NCBI GenBank assembly: GCA_000720375.1
Contig: JOAA01000003.1
Location: 496,001-560,000, forward strand
Origin: Rhodococcus rhodnii
GTDB taxonomy: Bacteria > Actinomycetota > Actinomycetes > Mycobacteriales > Pseudonocardiaceae
Direction of reading: 5' to 3'
Length of the DNA: 64,000 nucleotides
Of this stretch, positions 61,017 through 64,000 are shown one piece after another. Position 1 is the stretch's first letter. Every line of letters begins with the position of its first letter. Under the pieces are notes generated by a model. The model did not search any database. It was not told the DNA's origin and worked only from the letters and a program-made list of their open reading frames with translations. The translations under genes were made by a program, and so were the position numbers.

Positions 61017-62207
61017 TCACTCGGGCAACAGTGGCACAGATATCCCCGGGTCGCGGCCGAGCAGGACCGCACGCGTCACCGCCGACGATCCGTACTTGTC
61101 GTGCACGGTGTCCAGCACCGTGTCGAGCGCGGTGCCGACGCCTTCGTCGAACGGCAGCATGAGCTGCACAGAATCCGCGTTGTCCAGGTTGCCCACCGAG
61201 ATGCCGATCAACGTCAGCCCGGCGCTGTCGATCAACGGCATCGTCTTGGCCACCAGCACACGCAATGCCGTCAGGATCTCCTCGGTCGACGACGTCGGCT
61301 GCGGCAACGTATGGGACCGCGTCGCCCTCGTGAAGTCGCTGAACCTCATGCGGAGAACGACAGTGCGGCCTACGCGTCCCGCACTGCGTAATCGCCTGGT
61401 GACGCGGTCGACCAGGGCGACGACCGTGGCGTCTATTTCCTCGGGGGTTGTCAGCGCACGGGTTGCACGCTGCGCGCCCATTGAACGGCGGCGACGGCCG
61501 ACGTGCACCGGACGCGGGTCGTAGTTGTGCGCAAGCGCATGAAGGTGACGGCCCAGCGCGCGCCCGAGCATCGACACCAGCATCGACTGCGGCAGGTCGG
61601 CCACGTCACCGACTTTGCTGATGCCGTGGTCACGCAGCTTGGCCGCGGTCACCTTGCCGACGCCCCAGAGCCGTTCCACCGCGAGCGGGTGCAGGAACGC
61701 CAGCTCACGGTCCGGTGGCACGAGCAGCAGGCCGTCCGGTTTGGCCACCCCACTGGCCACTTTGGCCAGGAACTTCGTCCGCGCCACCCCGACCGTGATC
61801 GGCAGCCCGACCTTGTGCCGCACGTCCTGGCGCAGCTTGCGGGCGATCTCCAGTGGCTCGCCCGCGATCTTGCGCAGCCCGCCGACGTCCAGGAACGCCT
61901 CGTCGATCGACAGCCCTTCCACCAATGGGGTGGTGTTCCGGAAGACCTCGAACACGTCCTTGCTGGCCTGCGAGTACGCCGACATCCGGGGCGGGACCAC
62001 GATCGCCTCGGGGCACAGCTGCAACGCCCGCGCGCCGCCCATGGCCGTCACGACACCTCTTCTTTTGGCTTCGTAGCTGGCCGCGAGCACGACGCCGCCA
62101 CCGACGATCACCGGACGGCCACGCAGCCTGGGGTCGTCCCGCTGCTCGACCGAGGCGTAGAACGCGTCGAGATCGGCGTGGAGTATCGTGGCGTCCGTCA
62201 CGAACAC
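61017..62207 (-). CDS. dinB: DNA polymerase IV (Y-family, DinB)
   Basis: 396 residues. Catalytic palm motifs ILHADLDAFYASVEQ and LSIDEAFLDV contain the metal-binding Asp and Glu; the HhH region GVGKVTAAKLRDHGI and little-finger domain (RRSMGAQRAT... ) follow. It lacks an evident C-terminal beta-clamp motif of canonical form, which varies among actinobacteria. It performs translesion synthesis. Start is GTG 62207 or GTG 62201. A SOS box covers the start region. The end has a short repeat (VLDTVHDK) of unclear meaning. Confidence 0.93.
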   Translation of the reverse strand: MFVTDATILHADLDAFYASVEQRDDPRLRGRPVIVGGGVVLAASYEAKRRGVVTAMGGARALQLCPEAIVVPPRMSAYSQASKDVFEVFRNTTPLVEGLSIDEAFLDVGGLRKIAGEPLEIARKLRQDVRHKVGLPITVGVARTKFLAKVASGVAKPDGLLLVPPDRELAFLHPLAVERLWGVGKVTAAKLRDHGISKVGDVADLPQSMLVSMLGRALGRHLHALAHNYDPRPVHVGRRRRSMGAQRATRALTTPEEIDATVVALVDRVTRRLRSAGRVGRTVVLRMRFSDFTRATRSHTLPQPTSSTEEILTALRVLVAKTMPLIDSAGLTLIGISVGNLDNADSVQLMLPFDEGVGTALDTVLDTVHDKYGSSAVTRAVLLGRDPGISVPLLPE

Positions 62208-62214
62208 ATGTTCG
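62201..62214. promoter_or_regulatory. LexA (SOS) box at the dinB start
   Basis: CGAACACATGTTCG is a perfect palindromic match to the actinobacterial SOS box CGAAC-N4-GTTCG. It overlaps the two candidate dinB start codons (62207 and 62201), so bound LexA would block the promoter region or very first transcribed bases. Confidence 0.85.
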
Positions 62215-62308
62215 CATATTCAAACTCACCGAACGACCGATGAGTTTCCCCAACCCCCGTCGTTTCATGTGTTAGACCGACCGACAAAGCCAACGAAGGG
62301 GCAGAGAC

Positions 62309-62719
62309 ATGGACTGGAAGCTCGAGGTCGTCGTGGTGCCGGTGACCGATGTCGACCGCGCGAAGGACTTCTACACCAAGAACGCGGGCTTCAACCTGGA
62401 CGTGGATTTCAGCGCAGGCGCGGACTTCCGGGTCGTGCAGCTCACCCCGCCCGGCTCGAAGTGCTCGATCACGTTGATGCGCAACGAGGAGTGGGCCGGT
62501 CACATGATGGGCCTGCAGGTCGTGGTGACCGACATCGACGTCGCGCACACGGAGGCCAAGGAGCGTGGCGTGGACGTCGGCGAGATCCACTGGTACCAGG
62601 ACGGCGTCCAGACGCCTGGGCACCACCCCGAGCGCGCCGACTTCGGCACCTTCTTCGCGTTCAAGGACCCGGATGGCAACAACTGGCTCGTCCAGGAAGT
62701 CGGCAAGACCAGTGCATGA
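62309..62719 (+). CDS. VOC-superfamily protein coupled to an ECF sigma factor
   Basis: 136 residues. VOC fold with VVVVPVTDVDRAKDFYTKNAGFNLDVDF at the start and TFFAFKDPDGNNWLVQEV at the end, the usual glyoxalase/dioxygenase layout. ATG 62309 follows AAGGGG. The stop codon overlaps the GTG of the ECF sigma gene by 8 bp (62712-62719), so the two are translationally coupled. Substrate unknown. Confidence 0.87.
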   Translation: MDWKLEVVVVPVTDVDRAKDFYTKNAGFNLDVDFSAGADFRVVQLTPPGSKCSITLMRNEEWAGHMMGLQVVVTDIDVAHTEAKERGVDVGEIHWYQDGVQTPGHHPERADFGTFFAFKDPDGNNWLVQEVGKTSA

Positions 62720-63638
62720 GGCGAACTTCGAGCAACACCGGCGTGAGCTGCACGTGCACTGCTACCGGATGCTGGCGTCCTTCGACGAGGCGGAGGACGC
62801 CGTGCAGGAGACGTTTCTGCGCGCGTGGAAGGGCAGGCAGACGTTCGACGGCAGCGCGCAGTTCCGGGCGTGGCTCTACAAGATCGCGACCAACACCTGC
62901 CTTGACATGATCCGGCGCAGATCTCGCCAGGTGCCGGTGCTGGAGTCGTTCGCGGAAGTGCCGTGGCTGCAGCCATATCCGGACCCGTTGCTCAACGAGA
63001 TGGCGCCACCGCAGGACGAGCCGGACTCCGTGGCGGTGGACCGCGAGACCATCGAGCTGATGTTCATCGCGGCCATGCAGTTACTCCCGGCCAGGCAGCG
63101 GGCCGCGTTCATCGCGCGGGACGTGCTGGACTGGTCGGCCAAGGAGACCGCGGCTTTACTCGACACCAGCGTCGCGGCGGCGAACAGCGCGCTGCAGCGG
63201 GCCCGGGTGACCATGCAGGAGAACCTGTCGAGGGAGCGCTCCGAGTGGTCCAAGACAGAGCTGAGCGAGGAGGAACGGGACCTGCTGGCCAAGTTCATCG
63301 ACGCGCACGAGCGGCTGGACGCCGAAGCGGCGGTCGCGATCTCGGCCAAGGACATCCGCGTCACGATGCCGCCGCTGCCTGCGCGCTTCGACGGGATCGA
63401 CATGGTTTCCACGCTGATCGAGCGGGCGTTCGGGCCGGAGCGTGACGGCGACTGGCGACTGCTGCCGACCTGCGCCAACCGGATGCCGACGGCAGCGAGT
63501 TACCTGCGCCGACCTGGGGACACGGTATTCCGCGCGTTCAAGCTCGACGTGCTGCGCGTGCAGGCGGACGTGATCGTGGAGATCACCACGTTCGGCTCGA
63601 GCTTGTTCAAGCACTTCGGGCTGCCCGAAACGCTCTGA
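62712..63638 (+). CDS. ECF sigma factor with SnoaL-like domain, copy C
   Basis: 308 residues. It starts with GTG 62712 (VHEANFEQHRRELHVHCYRML), overlapping the VOC stop. Sigma2 (ASFDEAEDAVQETFLRAWKGRQTFDGSAQFRAWLYKIATNTCLDMIRRRSRQ), sigma4 (LPARQRAAFIARDVLDWSAKETAALLDTSVAAANSALQRARVTM) and the SnoaL-like extension (LLAKFIDAHERLDAEAAVAISAKDIRVTMPPLPARFDG) are intact. Same architecture as copies A and B but the most diverged. The VOC protein may be its signal input or its regulated product. Confidence 0.9.
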   Translation: MHEANFEQHRRELHVHCYRMLASFDEAEDAVQETFLRAWKGRQTFDGSAQFRAWLYKIATNTCLDMIRRRSRQVPVLESFAEVPWLQPYPDPLLNEMAPPQDEPDSVAVDRETIELMFIAAMQLLPARQRAAFIARDVLDWSAKETAALLDTSVAAANSALQRARVTMQENLSRERSEWSKTELSEEERDLLAKFIDAHERLDAEAAVAISAKDIRVTMPPLPARFDGIDMVSTLIERAFGPERDGDWRLLPTCANRMPTAASYLRRPGDTVFRAFKLDVLRVQADVIVEITTFGSSLFKHFGLPETL

Positions 63639-63718
63639 ACTTTCTGGGGAAGGCGTGTCGATGTGGGGGCAGCCGGTTCGACGCGCTACTGAGGGACAGT
63701 TCACGGAAGGGGACAACT

Positions 63719-64000
63719 GTGCGACAACGACTACTGACACTACTGACGGCCGCGGGCTTGCTGGCGGGCTCGGCTGGGGTGGCCAACGCCGGCGAAAGCG
63801 GAGTGGTGCGGACGGACGCAGGCCCGGTCCGCGGCACGGTCGCGGCAGACCACCAGCTGTACCAGGGAATCCCGTATGCCGCGCCGCCGGTGGGCAATCT
63901 GCGGTGGCGTTCGCCGCAGCCTGTGACGCCTTGGACCGCCGTACGAGATGCCACCAAACCCGGGCCCGCGTGCGCCCAGGCTGGTGGCGCGGGCCAGCCG
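63719..64000 (+). CDS. Secreted type B carboxylesterase (5' part, runs off the window)
   Basis: 94 residues visible. The GTG at 63719 has GGAAGGGGA upstream and is followed by a signal peptide (LLTLLTAAGLLAGSAGVANAG). The mature start contains [20 protein letters not shown], the opening block of type B carboxylesterases, as in the intracellular relative at 42396-43820. The catalytic part is beyond the window. Confidence 0.85.
   Translation, partial: MRQRLLTLLTAAGLLAGSAGVANAGESGVVRTDAGPVRGTVAADHQLYQGIPYAAPPVGNLRWRSPQPVTPWTAVRDATKPGPACAQAGGAGQP

Overview
The window comes from a high-GC actinomycete, most likely a member of the Pseudonocardiaceae. This rests on GC-rich codon use throughout, many GTG starts, EspR-like and SARP regulators, ECF sigma factors fused to SnoaL domains, a mycobacterial-type SOS box, an F420-type LLM oxidoreductase and a LigD-type polymerase. 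I could not run a search, so the genus is open. No rRNA, tRNA or CRISPR array was seen.

Layout. 1-3933: edge of a hydroxamate siderophore NRPS locus (NRPS start, siderophore-binding lipoprotein, ornithine N-hydroxylase and, divergently, an N-formyltransferase) around an iron-box-like operator. 3935-11744: a degenerate GGDEF/EAL protein, then two drug-exporter/MarR sets with recognisable operators. 11815-22873: two copies of an ImmA/IrrE protease plus seven-TM MAB_1171c-like cassette, one next to an EspR-like regulator, with a GDSL hydrolase, an FAD monooxygenase, a rifampin-phosphotransferase-like enzyme and an LLM oxidoreductase between them. 22835-24046: a tandem repeat and a decayed ISAs1-family element. 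24189-31094: secreted sugar dehydrogenase with LacI-type sites, a glycosyltransferase and a large LuxR (LAL) regulator. 31071-43820: regulators (ECF, AraC, NarL-type, SARP/AfsR-like, Crp, a sigma-like protein), small enzymes and several unknowns. 43817-49160: LacI regulator, DUF305 lipoprotein, DUF1996 protein and a two-discoidin GH16 glucanase, with three identical LacI-type operators and a 201-bp imperfect palindrome in the shared intergenic region. 49105-56094: a PhyH oxygenase with its AraC regulator, then a tightly overlapping six-gene operon for a diamino or acylamino sugar nucleotide. 56284-64000: LigD-type polymerase, TetR with twin operators, a secreted peptidase, two more SnoaL-fused ECF sigma factors, DinB with an SOS box, and the start of a secreted carboxylesterase.

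How it fits together. This is a mixed chromosomal segment, not one pathway. Three themes recur. (1) Local self-regulation: MarR, TetR, LacI and LexA-type operators lie on promoters of adjacent genes. (2) Compact packing: ATGA overlaps inside operons and tail-to-tail overlaps of 1 to 93 bp between convergent genes. (3) Frequent leaderless starts: a TANNNT box 6-7 nt before the start codon precedes at least ten genes. The best candidate for a poorly described system is the duplicated ImmA/IrrE plus seven-TM membrane protein cassette with an EspR-like DNA-binding partner.
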